From Pelargonium nanum (Eukaryota > Streptophyta > Magnoliopsida > Geraniales > Geraniaceae), in NCBI GenBank assembly GCA_036897485.1, contig JAYMTF010000190.1, forward strand, positions 1 through 46,589: 46,589 bases of DNA, written 5' to 3'. Every line of letters starts with the position of its first letter. The first letter of the stretch is position 1. Below, piece by piece: positions 10,924 to 22,033 of this stretch. A program made the position numbers and the translations under genes. Below the pieces are notes generated by a model. That model did not search any database. It was not told the DNA's origin and was given only the letters and a program-made list of their open reading frames with translations.

Positions 10924-12290
10924 TCGATATCATTACACAATATTACTATATATATTTTAGGTACGTACCTACGTAGATCCGAAAGCTCACGTCTCGTAGG
11001 TTTTACGTACGTATGCCTATATTTCCCATGTTCAAATCTCATATTTACAATAAGGAAACTATTTTAGTTATTGCCCTGATCAGGTTGTAATTAAATGTCT
11101 AATTGAATATCTATTTTAATAAAAGAAGACGACATTTAACGAAAAATGGATTGGATTTCACTTGCTGCTATTTTCGTCTCTCTATAAACGTCCTTTTTTA
11201 TTTCTCTTTTTTTTTTTATCAAGAGAAAGTGTACAAGTTTTTGGCTAGCTGGGTCAGAGCTAATGGCTTTTGGATTTAGTCATAAATCATTGAGTTTTTT
11301 ACCATCTTATAATTAACCATAAACGGTCCAAATTGCATTTAACATTTACGTGCAATACACATGTACTAAATTTACGTGAAACTTCCCAAAATGAAAAGTG
11401 GACGGTGGTACAATTTATTTGAGTGACTTATCCATATCGTTCTCAACAAAAAATATCTGCAGAGCCCATTTATCTCAAGAGAAACCGCACCGGATCTAGA
11501 AAGTAGCATCTCTCACAGATATCATATTATTAAGTAGTAGTTATTAGTTTTTTTGAAAGCAAGTAGTAGTAATTAGTTAATATAATTAATTAAATCTAGA
11601 CCATTTTTATTAATTAATTCAACAAACTATATAGGAAGTGAATTCGAGATTTTATATTTTATTGAACATTCAATTTACCAAACTAAAGATGTGTAATCAC
11701 TAGAGTAAGTTGTATAGTTGCAAATTTGTACAAGAAAATATCATATATGATAATATCTTAGGATAGTACTGTACAAATAATTTTTATATAATGAATCAAA
11801 ATATATAATATTGGTACAATAATTATTTCTACTTATTAGAACATTGTAGACAAGTCGAATTTTAATTAAAATTCAATTGATCAACAAGTCGAATTTCGAG
11901 CTCAATTATATGAGCTCTAATTTATAATTTCGAGTACAAAAGTGCTGATCTAAGCCGCTTGATTACACCCCTACCAAACAATCCTTAATTTAGATGATTG
12001 ATAACACTCCTAGTATGCCAATTTGCGTCTCAAATTAGAAAAACATGCATAAAACTACTTACGTACGGATAAGCATATTCTTATCATTATTATATCCCAA
12101 GTATATCTTTATAGAACAACAAAATTTTGAAGCATATTCTGCATCCAGATTCTCTCTTCTCCAACATTCCAATTCAAGAACACAAAAAAATAAAAACACC
12201 ATAACACAAAAGAAAAAAGAACCAACGTTGATACTTTAATAAATTGAAACAATTAACAATTGAGAGACCTATATTCATTTTGTACAAATA
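10924..12290. other. AT-rich spacer without a supported gene
   Basis: This is the interval between the 3' ends of two convergent genes, the carboxypeptidase (+) and the DUF538 gene (-). The start and end are probably their 3' UTRs. The middle is AT-rich, with short tandem phrases such as AAGTCGAATTT repeated near 11850-11900. I see no ORF with family features. Confidence 0.5.
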
Positions 12291-12737
12291 TCAGAAATCA
12301 AACATTGATACCGGAAACGACCTCGACAGACCTATCGGAGTCTTGAATGTAATCGAAGCCGAGCCGGAGGAGCAGAGAGGGTCCACATAAATCTCAGTCA
12401 AGCTGATCCAGAACAAGAAGTCCTTGGCCTTGATACCGGTCAGGTTCTTGATCTTGTTGGGCTCCAAATAGGCTGTAACGACAGTATCATAGTATACGAG
12501 AATGTTGTCGAACCTATGTTGTCTCTGGTGCACGTACTTGAGCCACACGAACCCAACCTCCTTCACGTACCCGCACTCTTCTATGTCCTGCAACAGTACG
12601 GTCAAGAGCCCGTTTGGGAGTCCTATGATTTCTGTTAGCAAAACTGTGAATCTTTCTCTGCATGTTTGGTTGCCATAGTAGACCTCTGCTTTTGCCTTCA
12701 AATCTTGGTGCTCCACTAAAGATGACATCACCTCCAT
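12291..12737 (-). CDS. DUF538 family protein (SVB-like), single exon
   Basis: The protein has 148 residues. It matches the DUF538 family in order: an N-terminal KAEVYYGNQTC helix region, LPNGLL, DIEECGYVKEVGFVWLK, YYDTVVTAYLE, a KNLTGIKAK segment, a SLTEIYVD strand and the closing ITFKTPIGLSRSFPVSMF. The family is plant-specific with a small beta-barrel fold. Members such as SVB affect trichome growth, and others are stress-induced. No reaction is established for this type. The frame is open to ATGs at 12812 and 12779, but both lie at or just downstream of the TATA box (12803-12792) and would not be in the mRNA, so 12737 is chosen. The intronless structure is usual for the family. Confidence 0.93.
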   Translation of the reverse strand: MEVMSSLVEHQDLKAKAEVYYGNQTCRERFTVLLTEIIGLPNGLLTVLLQDIEECGYVKEVGFVWLKYVHQRQHRFDNILVYYDTVVTAYLEPNKIKNLTGIKAKDFLFWISLTEIYVDPLCSSGSASITFKTPIGLSRSFPVSMFDF

Positions 12738-12791
12738 CTTTTTGCTCGTTCTTGATTGTGGTGTAGACTTTGGATACATGTTTGTGTTGTG

Positions 12792-12803
12792 TTTATATAT
12801 ATA
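12792..12803 (-). promoter_or_regulatory. TATA box of the DUF538 gene
   Basis: TATATATATAAA on the - strand lies about 55 bases upstream of the chosen ATG (12737). It sets the likely transcription start near 12770-12765, so the two upstream in-frame ATGs are excluded. Confidence 0.7.
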
Positions 12804-12871
12804 TATGTGCATAGATTTGGTTGCTTGTGAGAAGATGGAGAGGTGGATTTTTGCATGATATGGGTGGTTGA

Positions 12872-12877
12872 CACGTG
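12872..12877 (-). promoter_or_regulatory. G-box upstream of the DUF538 gene
   Basis: CACGTG inside CCACGTGTCAACC (- strand) is about 70 bases upstream of the TATA box. It is a strong ACGT-core element of ABRE or G-box type. Use in stress or ABA response is inference, although DUF538 genes are often stress-responsive. Confidence 0.5.
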
Positions 12878-13750
12878 GTGGAATGTTGATGACTATTCAT
12901 TGGATGGCAACACATATGCAAACTCGTATTTCAATACTTTAATTCAATAAAAAAAAATGTTCTTTTTGCTAGGAAAATGAATGGATAGAAAATTTAATTT
13001 TTTTTTCTAAGCGGGCTAGCAAGCTCATGGTTGACATCTTTAAGCTGTGTTAACATATTTGCATTAATTCTCATTTGAGAGTAAGACACAGTTAAAATTG
13101 TTCTCTCTGCCTAGGGTTGTGTTGAGCGGGGATTGAATGCAAGCGTTCTTCCCACTCATACAACCTATATAGCTAACTGCATCACTATCCTTAGATAAAT
13201 AGAAAAGTTTTGGTGTTTTGAACATGATGAGACGGTGAGTCTTTAAGTGACGACATGGACTAAAAGTGAGCCTCTAAAACTTTTGAGAATCAAGACTTCC
13301 GACATGAATACCGCAACATGTGACCATAAGTGAGCCTCTTTGATGTTCAAAGAACTTCGTTTACGGCTAGTGATAGTGCAACAGAGTGGTGGCGCGACTT
13401 GCTTCTTGAGCCTCCAGAGGTTCGTGGTTGGCTTGGTCCATCTCGAGAACCCAGAAATCTGTTGGTCGCTAATGCGTTTGACTTTGAAAAACATGTTAAT
13501 ATAACACTGAACGGTGCATGTCATATTGTCTTTCGTCGACTAATTATTTTTATACAACATTAATAACAATAATAATGAACGGGGACATGTCAATAACATT
13601 TAACTCTAACTACTTCATTCTTAGGCAAACTCTTGGCGTCCACAAAGCCGTTAGAGCAAACTATCAAATGATAATTAATGTGGTCTTATGGGCTTGACCG
13701 TTATTTTTTATTTTTTCCATGAAAAAAATGTTAACATCAGGAACCACTGG
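12878..13750. other. Spacer between divergent DUF538 and J-protein genes
   Basis: No gene is supported. The longest frames here (for example 13330-13563) open at GTG rather than ATG and show no family features. The region is AT-rich with patches of mixed composition near 13370-13480. Confidence 0.4.
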
Positions 13751-13799
13751 ATCGGTCGAACCGATCGTATGTCGAGCCGGTGGTGCGTCTGGTTCTATC

Positions 13800-14059
13800 C
13801 CCGGAGCGGTTTCTTCAACATTGCTCGCAACTGTGTCGTTGTTGTGCTCTTCTCTCCCTCTCTGGTTTTAGCTTCGCTTTCGACACTCTCTGTCGCGACA
13901 CAGCTTCGAACAATCCCATACGCAGACCCAACCGTCTCCTCCAATCGCAACCAGATTCAGATTAAACCAACACCACAGCAATCGATTCTCTCTCTCTCTC
14001 TCTCTCTCTCAATTGGGATTTTACTGCTTCCATAGCCATAGCACTTGGTTGAGCTCAAG
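13800..14059 (+). promoter_or_regulatory. Probable non-coding first exon (5' leader) of the J-protein gene
   Basis: A stretch richer in GC and pyrimidines ends in a (TC)12 run at 13987-14010. After it, CTCAAG is followed by the donor GTTTGT at 14060. Long CT runs just upstream of a leader donor site are common in plant 5' UTRs. The next coding ATG is at 16056, so a leader intron of roughly 1.9 kb is implied, with a candidate acceptor CCTACAG ending at 15918. The transcription start is not visible and the left limit is approximate. Confidence 0.45.
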
Positions 14060-15534
14060 GTTTGTCCTTCATGGCTTTTTTCACTCTTTATTGTTTAATT
14101 CTAGGTCATTGCGAGGTTTTGCAATCTGGGTCTTATTCATTTCTTGCTTATTTTCGCTATCGAAGGTTCTGATTTACGCTGTTTATCTTAGACCTACTCG
14201 CCGATTGAGGGAAACCCGGTTCCCGATTAAAAATTGAAATTTAAGTGTTGGGTTCTTTGATGAATTTATTTTGTTATGTTATTGGATGAAATGTGATTTT
14301 GCATGTATTTTGTTTTGGGATAGACAATGTGAAGTTTTTGTAAAGTTTTTTTTTTAATATCTTCTTTGGTATTAGTGTTTGGGTTGAACTTTTCAATGTT
14401 TTACTTATCAGTGAATAATGCATTTCATTTGGGGATTTCACTTTACTCTGAAAATTTATTGGGGAGTGGACATTGTTAAGTATTTACTATTTTCTTGAAT
14501 GTTATTGTGTTTAAAGTACAAAGCTTTAGGCTTTACTTTAATACTACACCTTGGTGACCTTCCATTGCCAACCTTCAATTCACATCATATGTATCATGTT
14601 CACTTTCACTAGTTCAGTAGATGCTAATCATGATATGCTTTTTGCAATAATGGCATCACATTTGGGGATTTCATGTTTGTGATTTTTTTTTTGGGTGGGA
14701 ATGGATGGTGTAAAGTATTCATTTGTTTCTTTTAGGTTTTAGGTTTGTTTTGTGTAAAGCTTTACTTGAATACTTAATCCAGGTGATTTTTGGGTAACCT
14801 TGTATTCACATCCTATGTCTCATGTTCAATTTCACCAGTTCTCGAGATGAATAATTATTTGCACTATTTGTCTTCACTAGTAGTTCTTTATGTGGCACTT
14901 CACTTGTTGGGGTTCGTCTAGTCTTGCATAATTATGTATTAGGCTATACAACTTTGTTTGTATGTCAACTGTTTTTTGGAGCTTAAGACTGGAGATTCAT
15001 ATCATTTTATGACAAAAACAAGTTTTCTGGAATCTTTCAAAATTCCATAATTATGGCCTGCCATCAACGAGCTCTTGGGGCACCATATCAGCCCATCTTC
15101 TGTGCTATTACTGTTAGGCGTTCTATAGATAGCTTAAATGTGCTTCATACTGTCTTATTCATCCGGAGGTGTGTTATTTGTTATTACTATCACAGCACTA
15201 TTTTTATCAAGTACTTCTTACTGTTTTAAGAATAGACAAAAAAAAAAAAAAAAAATTGCCTATGTAGATCCCCATTTTTCCTTTTCAAATTTCTAGGTTA
15301 AATTACAACAACCTCTCATGAGGTATTCCAAATTCCCATTAATATTGTAACTTCTGCCCGTTTTGTTAGAACTTTCATTGATCTCTGTTATTTGGTTATG
15401 GTAACTGTCACTGTGACATTGACATCTTGATAAGAAAATCTACCATTTTCTTTATCTGAAATTCGCTGCAAGTTAATTAGATTTCTGTAGAACAATAATT
15501 TCAAAAGGTCTTCCTTTTTCTCTCTCCTCTCTGG

Positions 15535-15608
15535 AAACCCTAGCCGCTTCTTCATCCAAAAAGTTTTCTTGAACCACCGCCGGTCTTTTCTGATCGGCGG
15601 TGGTTCAA
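15535..15608 (+). promoter_or_regulatory. Telo-box and perfect 14-bp hairpin inside the leader intron
   Basis: A pyrimidine-rich tract is followed by AAACCCTA (telo-box) at 15535-15542 and CCGCTTCTTCATCC. A perfect inverted repeat comes next: TTGAACCACCGCCG (15569-15582), a 12-base loop, and CGGCGGTGGTTCAA (15595-15608). The CT tract plus AAACCCTAGCCGC looks like the 5' end of a translation-related plant gene. It may be an internal alternative promoter or a copied 5' end. Confidence 0.45.
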
Positions 15609-15968
15609 TCCTTTTTTTCTCGCATCTTATATTGAATAAACACATATTCAACTTGATTAAGTTTGTTTTTCCGTTTGATTCATCGTCATTATTGGCTCCT
15701 CGTATGCAACCTAGGAATTGGAACTCATGTGGAGTATGTTGGCGAAATGCCTTGTCATTTCAATATGCATTATTTCCTGATTACCTATTATTTGGGATAC
15801 CTCAAGGGTTGTTGATGTAAATTTTCTCATTTTTTTGCATGTTTCATACTATTAATTGAACTAATTAGTTTGTGGTATTTCCTTCGGTTCTGTTTTCTTG
15901 TGCTCTTCATGCCTACAGAATAAAGACTTATTATCCACTTTTTATTGGTGTTAGGTATAATATTTAAC

Positions 15969-16042
15969 ATGAGACATATAATGGCTTTCTCGATGAAAAT
16001 AGAGAAGGAATGACTTGACTTCCTGTTGGAATGGTACCTTAA
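15969..16042 (+). other. Two short upstream ORFs before the J-protein start
   Basis: If the leader is spliced at 15918/15919, the last 137 bases before the main ATG hold a 14-codon ORF (15969-16013) and a 3-codon ORF (16031-16042). Both end before 16056. They would lower or regulate translation. A weak alternative acceptor at 16043 (CCTTAAG) would remove both. Confidence 0.4.
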
Positions 16043-16055
16043 GTTACATTATTAA

Positions 16056-19000
16056 ATGGCTCGGAAGGGTAATCAGCAGAAGAATGGGGTTGATCACCAT
16101 TCATCAAAACACAAAAAGAAGGGATCTGATTCAGGCTCATTTCTTCCTGATATGAAAGATCGGGGAAAAGCAAATGAGATGAGGGATTTTCTTGGAGAGG
16201 AACTCCAAAACGGTAACCCAAATTTCACCGAGAATAGAAGAAACGGATATGAGAGTAATGCTAAGCAAAAATCTGGGAAAATTGTTAGCAAGGAGAAGCA
16301 AGGAATGGATGCCAAGGAGGTTTCAGAGCAATCAGTGTCTTCTGGGAGTAATTCCGGGGAGTGCACTGAAAATGTATCCTCAATAGGCGCTTCTGGTGCA
16401 AGAGAAGGAAATGGAACATTACCCAGCAGCTATCATGGTCCAAAGCATAGAAGAAGTAATTTAGGGCGCTCTCTGAATGTATTACATTTGAAAAATATGA
16501 TGGAAAGTGTAATCTGTTCAGATAATGCAGCAGTTAAAAGCTTAAGAATGTCAACAATGTCTATCTTGAGAACAGCTAGTGTGTGGCTGGAGAGGCAGAG
16601 ACCATACTTTATTTCATTAACAACCAACATATTGAAAGCTCGTGACTATGTAAGAGTGAAGATTGAGCAATCATACCCCATTGTTTTGAAATGGCTTTTT
16701 CATTTAGGGAACATAATACTTCTTCTATCAATGGTATGGCTGGATTTTACTCTTAAAGGCATTCAGTCATTTCTACGCATGGGTACGACATCCTTTTTTT
16801 CAGTTGTATGGTGCAGCATTCTCTCGATAATTGCTATGGCTGGGATATTCAAGTTTCTAATGATCTTGGTGAGTCCTGGTTATCTCTTTCTAGTTTGTAT
16901 TATATTATTTTAGTACTTTCCAGTTGAATGCGGTTATCCCTAGATTCTATTTTCAGTTACTGGCATAGCTGCTGCTTTTATTTTATATGTATAATATTCC
17001 CCCTCTCAATTGTTACTACACAGGCTGTAGCTGTTTTTGTGGGACTTTTCATTGGCTTCATCATTGGAGTTATGGTACTTGCCATATCTGGAACCATTTT
17101 TCTGTGGTTTTATGGAAGCTTTTGGACAACATCGCTTATCATCTTCCTGGGAGGTGATTTTATGTCCTTTGCCTTAAAGTGGATCATCTCTTTAAATCTG
17201 TTACTATTCTTCTATGTCAAGCTTGCTGATATTTAACTTTATCTAAAATTCAGGATTGTCATTCATGTTAAGACAGGAACGCCTTGCCCTCTTAATTACC
17301 ACTGTCTATTCAGTATACTGTGCTTGGACATACGTGGGATGGCTAGGTGTGGTTTTGGGTTTGAACTTATCTTTTATCTCAAGTGATGCTCTGGTATACT
17401 TCATAAAGAATAACATCAACCAGCAAGGAAGAACACCTGAACAAACTGCTGGAATGCATGCCCAACCAGGCATGTTCAATGGTGAGCCAGCTTATGCTTC
17501 ATCTTCTGAAACTGGACCAGGTTTATCAGCAGATCGTGGCCCGGGAGTACCCTCAACCAGTGGGACTGATTCTGAAATAACTTCTGAAGACGAAGTCATT
17601 CGGTTGTTGAATTGTAAAGATCACTATTCAGCATTGGGCTTGACCAGATATGAGGATATAGATGTTTCTTTAATCAAGCGGGAATATAGGAAAAAGGTAA
17701 GAGCTGCCTTTTGCTTGGTGTACTTTCAAAGATTGTGTACTGAATCTGTGCTTAGTTTTTAATTGCTTGTCATGCACTGGCAATCTCGGCTTTAGTTGGT
17801 GAAATGCTGCTGTGCTTCTATGAACCCTAATAATGTTTCCATGCTTTCATTTAATTGGTTTACTTTCATGTGGTTATAATCAATGAAAAAGGAAAAATGA
17901 TTGTTTTAAGTTGGTTTACCAGGCAATGTTGGTCCATCCTGATAAGAACATGGGTAATGAGAAGGCTGCGGAAGCTTTCAAGAAACTTCAGAATGCATAT
18001 GAGGTAAATCCTTTGGTTCCTTATTTATCTTAGGTATGTTCAATTTAAATTGCTGTCTGACCCTAAACTTCTTTTTCTCTTCCCCTCCCCCTTCAGGTTT
18101 TACTTGATTCCTTGAAAAGAAAAGAATATGATGATGAATTAAGGAGGGAGGAGCTGCTAAACTATTTTCGTAGGTTTCAGGGCGCTTCTCAAAAGGTTTG
18201 AAGATATCTTTCTGCATTCTCATTTATTAAAGTTCCATGTGCATGCGAAAAGTAAATTTTATTTGGCAATATGTGAATCCCGCACTAGTATATTCAGAAC
18301 CAAGCAATTGACTGAGTCCATCCTGCAATCATAGTGACATGTGTTAGGTGAATTTCTTTGCTAATTTGGTTGTCTGTCTCTGCTTGTGCATTTTACTTTA
18401 TCATGTCTTATAAATTTTGAAAATTTCAAAGTTGGGGTTAGCTGGTTTTTCTTCAACTTCTGTTTTGTAGTGAACATCAAAATAATATTCTTTATTCTGT
18501 GATTATATTGCAATTTTATTGTTTTCCTATAGAGCTGTTAGAATATTGTCACTTGAAGTACAATGAAACAAAAAGGCTTGCATTGTCCATTGTAGTAAAG
18601 AATAATGTATGTGTAAGTGTCTTTTAAGAGGCATTTACAGTCCATAGTTGTCACTTTAAGAAAGGAGGCTGCAAAAATCCATGAGTGGTGATCCTAGGTA
18701 TCATGTTCCATATTTAAGGATAACCTGCTAGTTTTGGCGCAAATGTAAATCATGCATTAAATTTTTTTATCCAAGTTTACAGACCAACTAGTCCATCTCA
18801 CTTAAGCTTTTAATGCTGTATTGCAGAACGGAGGACATGGTTTATTTGCCTCTGGGTTCGCTCGCTCAGACGGAGACAGTGAGGACCCTGTTGGAGATTC
18901 AAGGCGAATAGCCTGCAAAAAATGCAGCAACTTTCATGTCTGGATACACACCAAGAAAACCAAATCTCAAGCAAGATGGTGCCAGGTTTGTTCCTTTACT

Positions 19001-20145
19001 TTCATATTTTTGCATGGTGTTTTGTCGTGCATTTGTTTCAGTTGGCACTAAAGCACATTTTTATGGTGCAAGTCATGCTCAGCTTTCCATTATCATGGCA
19101 CTCCTTTACCCTGAACATAAGTGTTTTGTGCGCTTGGTGCTCATGTATTTTCTCTGTGAATTTCCATTTTGCAGGATTGCAAAGACTTTCATCAAGCAAA
19201 GGACGGGGATGGATGGGTTGAACAGTCTTCCCAACCCTTGCTTTTTGGATTAATGCAAAAGGTAATATTGTCAAATGATCTAGTGTTCTCTATCTGCTAG
19301 TTTTTCCTTTTGATATGTGTTGTGCTTAGCCAGCTCTCATTGTTTTGTCTACAAATACGTAGAAAACAACTACATCTAAAAGGGGGGGATTCTGTTTAAA
19401 ATTATAAAATATAAAGTAGTTCGGATAGAGTGATTTGAATTTTATGTAGTGTGATTCAGCTTCTCAGTACTATGCGTGTCATTTGTGCAGATAGATGCTC
19501 CATGCGCATATGTTTGTGCTGATAGCAGGATTTATGATGCAACTGAATGGTATATTTGTCAGGTAAAGTAATATTCTGTATTTTCTAACCGATTTTCAGC
19601 ACTCAACTATATATTTAGATGTCCCATGGTAGATTGACAAAGTCCAATATTCTACTCTGTTTGGTAGTTTAAAAGCAATTCAGTTTGTTTATGCACGTCT
19701 CTCGTTTTTTTTTCTCTTGAAAGAGAAATTGTTAGGTGCTGTTTAAAACTATTTTCATTTTCATTTTCTAGTTGCCCCTTTTCTGCTTTCCATGGATAAA
19801 CGAGAGCTTGAAAAACTTGGGAAGTAGGGATTCCGTTTTTGATGCATGAAATGCTTATGTGCATAATGTTGCTGGATGCAGGGAATGAGGTGTCCGGCCA
19901 ACACGCACAAGCCAAGCTTTCACGTGAATACCAGCGTAACAACCAAGCACAATACAAGAGGTGGTCGCGTGCCTGATATGGAAGAAACGATGACGGAGGA
20001 AGAATTCATGGAGTGGCTACAGAATGCAGTGCAATCTGGCATGTTTCACAATTCGAATTCCCCGGATAACCCATCTCCGTCTCCATCTCCCAAGGCCGGT
20101 AAGAACAGCGCCACCAAAAGAAAGAAAAAAGGAAAGAAGTGGTGA
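16056..20145 (+). CDS. Membrane J-protein with Jiv90 domain (DNAJC14-like)
   Basis: The coding exons are 16056-16868, 17024-17153, 17254-17696, 17923-18003, 18097-18195, 18827-18985, 19175-19261, 19491-19562 and 19882-20145. They join in phase to 715 residues. The N-terminal 200 residues are polar and Lys/Ser-rich. Several hydrophobic segments follow (about 215-335), pointing to an ER-type membrane anchor. The J-domain (about 437-500) has the HPD motif at 467-469 in AMLVHPDKN, so it should stimulate Hsp70. The Jiv90 domain (about 549-645) has the cysteine pattern ACKKC, RWCQDCKDFH, AYVCADSRIYD and WYICQGMRC, as in animal DNAJC14. The C-terminus is a basic tail (KRKKKGKKW). Its client is unknown; ER quality control or receptor export is inferred from animal DNAJC14. 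Confidence 0.93.
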
Positions 20146-20972
20146 AGAAGAGCACTCCATCACTTTTGTTCCTCACAACTCTGTAGAGTGCCATGCCTAT
20201 GCTCCTGAAATTTATTATATCTAATTGTATACCACCACAAGTTGCTCATTGAGGATTTGTATATCAATTTTTCTTCTAAAGATCAGCCATGGATTGGCCA
20301 TTACATCATTTCTGAGGTAGACTTCCAGCTTTTACTAATATTATGGCTCTTCTTCATAGGGCTCAATTTCAATACTGCGTAGTTTTGATATTTAGGATTA
20401 CCAGTCTTAAAACTACTTGGTTTTTAGCTGGAAAAGAGACTTAGTGAAGTTAACGAGAGATGTCCCTCGTGATTTAACATTGATACCCGGTCTATTGAAT
20501 TTGTGGGCACGACACCCGCCTGAATCCATTTTTTTCCGTCTTGGATGGATTTTAGCTGATAACTCTATACAAACCCTAATTACTCAACCCACCTCTCACT
20601 GGCATGGCGTCGACTGCCAGGCTAGAGAGGTGGCCGTCGAGCAGCCCAACACCAACAAAAATATGGGCTAATAAATTTGGCAAAAGGGTGAATTTATACT
20701 TTAAGAAAGTGTTGCAAGCTCTAATAATAAAATGTATCATGTATTAATTGCTTGGTTGGATCTATTGTTGTAAAAAGAAGAATATTCTACTTTAGGATTA
20801 TAGGCTGAGAAAGTCCAAACCTTGTGATCTGAAAATAAAAAAGCAATGCAAGAGGTACATATTGTGTGACCATATATCAATGATTAGAGGACTTAACTAG
20901 TTGATTATTATTTGAGACCATGCAACCAAGCCAACCTCCATTTAATCACTCAAAAACAAACCTACCCTCTAC
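20146..20972. other. Spacer: J-protein 3' region and a dispersed repeat copy
   Basis: The first 150 bases or so are 3' UTR. A copy of a dispersed repeat lies at 20478-20545 (see the separate entry). No gene is supported in the remainder. Confidence 0.5.
20478..20545 (+). repeat. Dispersed repeat family, copy A
   Basis: The segment reads CATTGATACCCGG, TGAATTTGTGGGC, ACACCCGCCTGAATCCA and ends CGTCTTGG. The same order of blocks occurs at 31239-31311 and in both arms of the foldback near 41.1-41.4 kb. The type of element is not identified. Confidence 0.55.
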
Positions 20973-20979
20973 TATAAAT
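20973..20979 (+). promoter_or_regulatory. TATA box of the PCC13-62-like gene
   Basis: TATAAAT lies 72 bases before the ATG at 21045. The in-frame codon at 20988 is only 9 bases past it and so lies upstream of the likely transcription start, which excludes that start. Confidence 0.75.
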
Positions 20980-21044
20980 GACCATCCATGCACCACCAGA
21001 CATCATCACCTATACAAGTCCAAACCAAAAACAACACTACTACA

Positions 21045-22033
21045 ATGGCACTCTCTTCCTCTTCCATTATGATCCTTGTCTCACTGCTTCTCATCATTCT
21101 TCCAAATCTTAGTCTTTCTGCTGAAATAATGTTGGGATCCGACGTTGATCTTCTCGAATTTCCTCTCAATATCGAGTTCTTGGAAGCTGAATTCTTCTTG
21201 TTCGGGTGCTGCGGGCATGGCTTGGACCGAGTTGCTCCCAACTTAACCAAGGGAGGTCCTCCTCCTTTTGGTTCTCAGCTGGCCAATCTGGACCCTCACA
21301 CCAGAGACATTATCACCCAATTTGCTTTGCAAGAAGTTGGTCATGTCAGGGCCATTACTAATGCAGTCAAAGGCTTCCCAAGGCCACAGTTAGATCTAAG
21401 CATAGCTTCGTTTGCCCGAGTCATAGACCGGGCATTTGGGCGGCCCTTGCTCCCGCCTTTTGATCCTTACGCAAACTCTATCAACTTTCTCCTCGCTTCC
21501 TACATAATTCCTTACATCGGACTCACAGGATACGTGGGAACGAATCCTAAACTATTAAGCAGCGTCTCCAAGAAGGTATGCACATAAATAAGTAGTTAAC
21601 TTTACATATATATATGTATAGAAATGGAAATGACTCCTAATTGTGCTATGATCAGCTTGTGTCGGGCCTTTTGGCTGTGGAATCGGGACAAGATGCAGTG
21701 ATCAGGACTATTCTATACGAGCGTGCAATGGAGAAGGTGGAGCCATATGGAATAACAGTGGCAGAGTTCACAAATCGCATATCAGAGCTGAGGAATAGGC
21801 TTGGACATGCCGGTTTCAAAGACGAAGGGATTATAGTTTCTCCACTGTCGGGTGCTGAGGGTAAGATCATTGGGAACGTGATTGCTGGAGATGTAAACTC
21901 CCTCGCATATGGGAGGACTCCTGAAGAGATACTGAGGATTGTGTACGGGGGAGGAGATGAACATATCCCGGGTGGTTTCTACCCGAATGGAGCTAATGGT
22001 CGAATCGCCAAATCCCATTTAGGTGGAATTTGA
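21045..22033 (+). CDS. Desiccation-related protein, PCC13-62-like (ferritin-like fold)
   Basis: Two exons, 21045-21575 and 21656-22033, join in phase to 302 residues, the usual length for the family. A signal peptide (about residues 1-26, rich in Leu/Ile, ending SLSA) directs it to the secretory route. The mature part starts DVDLLEFPLNIEFLEAEFF, as in PCC13-62, and continues with FGCCGHG, a helix with LQEVGHVRAI, a segment rich in aromatic and hydrophobic residues, and LLAVESGQDAVIR with RAMEKV. The family has a ferritin-like four-helix domain and was first described as desiccation-induced in the resurrection plant Craterostigma. Its biochemical role is unknown. The intron of 80 bases is intact. 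The sequence does not show whether expression is linked to drought or seed drying. Confidence 0.94.

Noticed and set aside
12738..12812. Longer DUF538 start (ATG at 12812 or 12779)
   Set aside because: Both ATGs lie at or too close to the TATA box to be in the mRNA.
13330..13563. 77-codon + strand frame with WWRDLLLEPPEVRGWLGPS
   Set aside because: It opens at GTG, has no promoter or leader signals and no family features; treated as chance.
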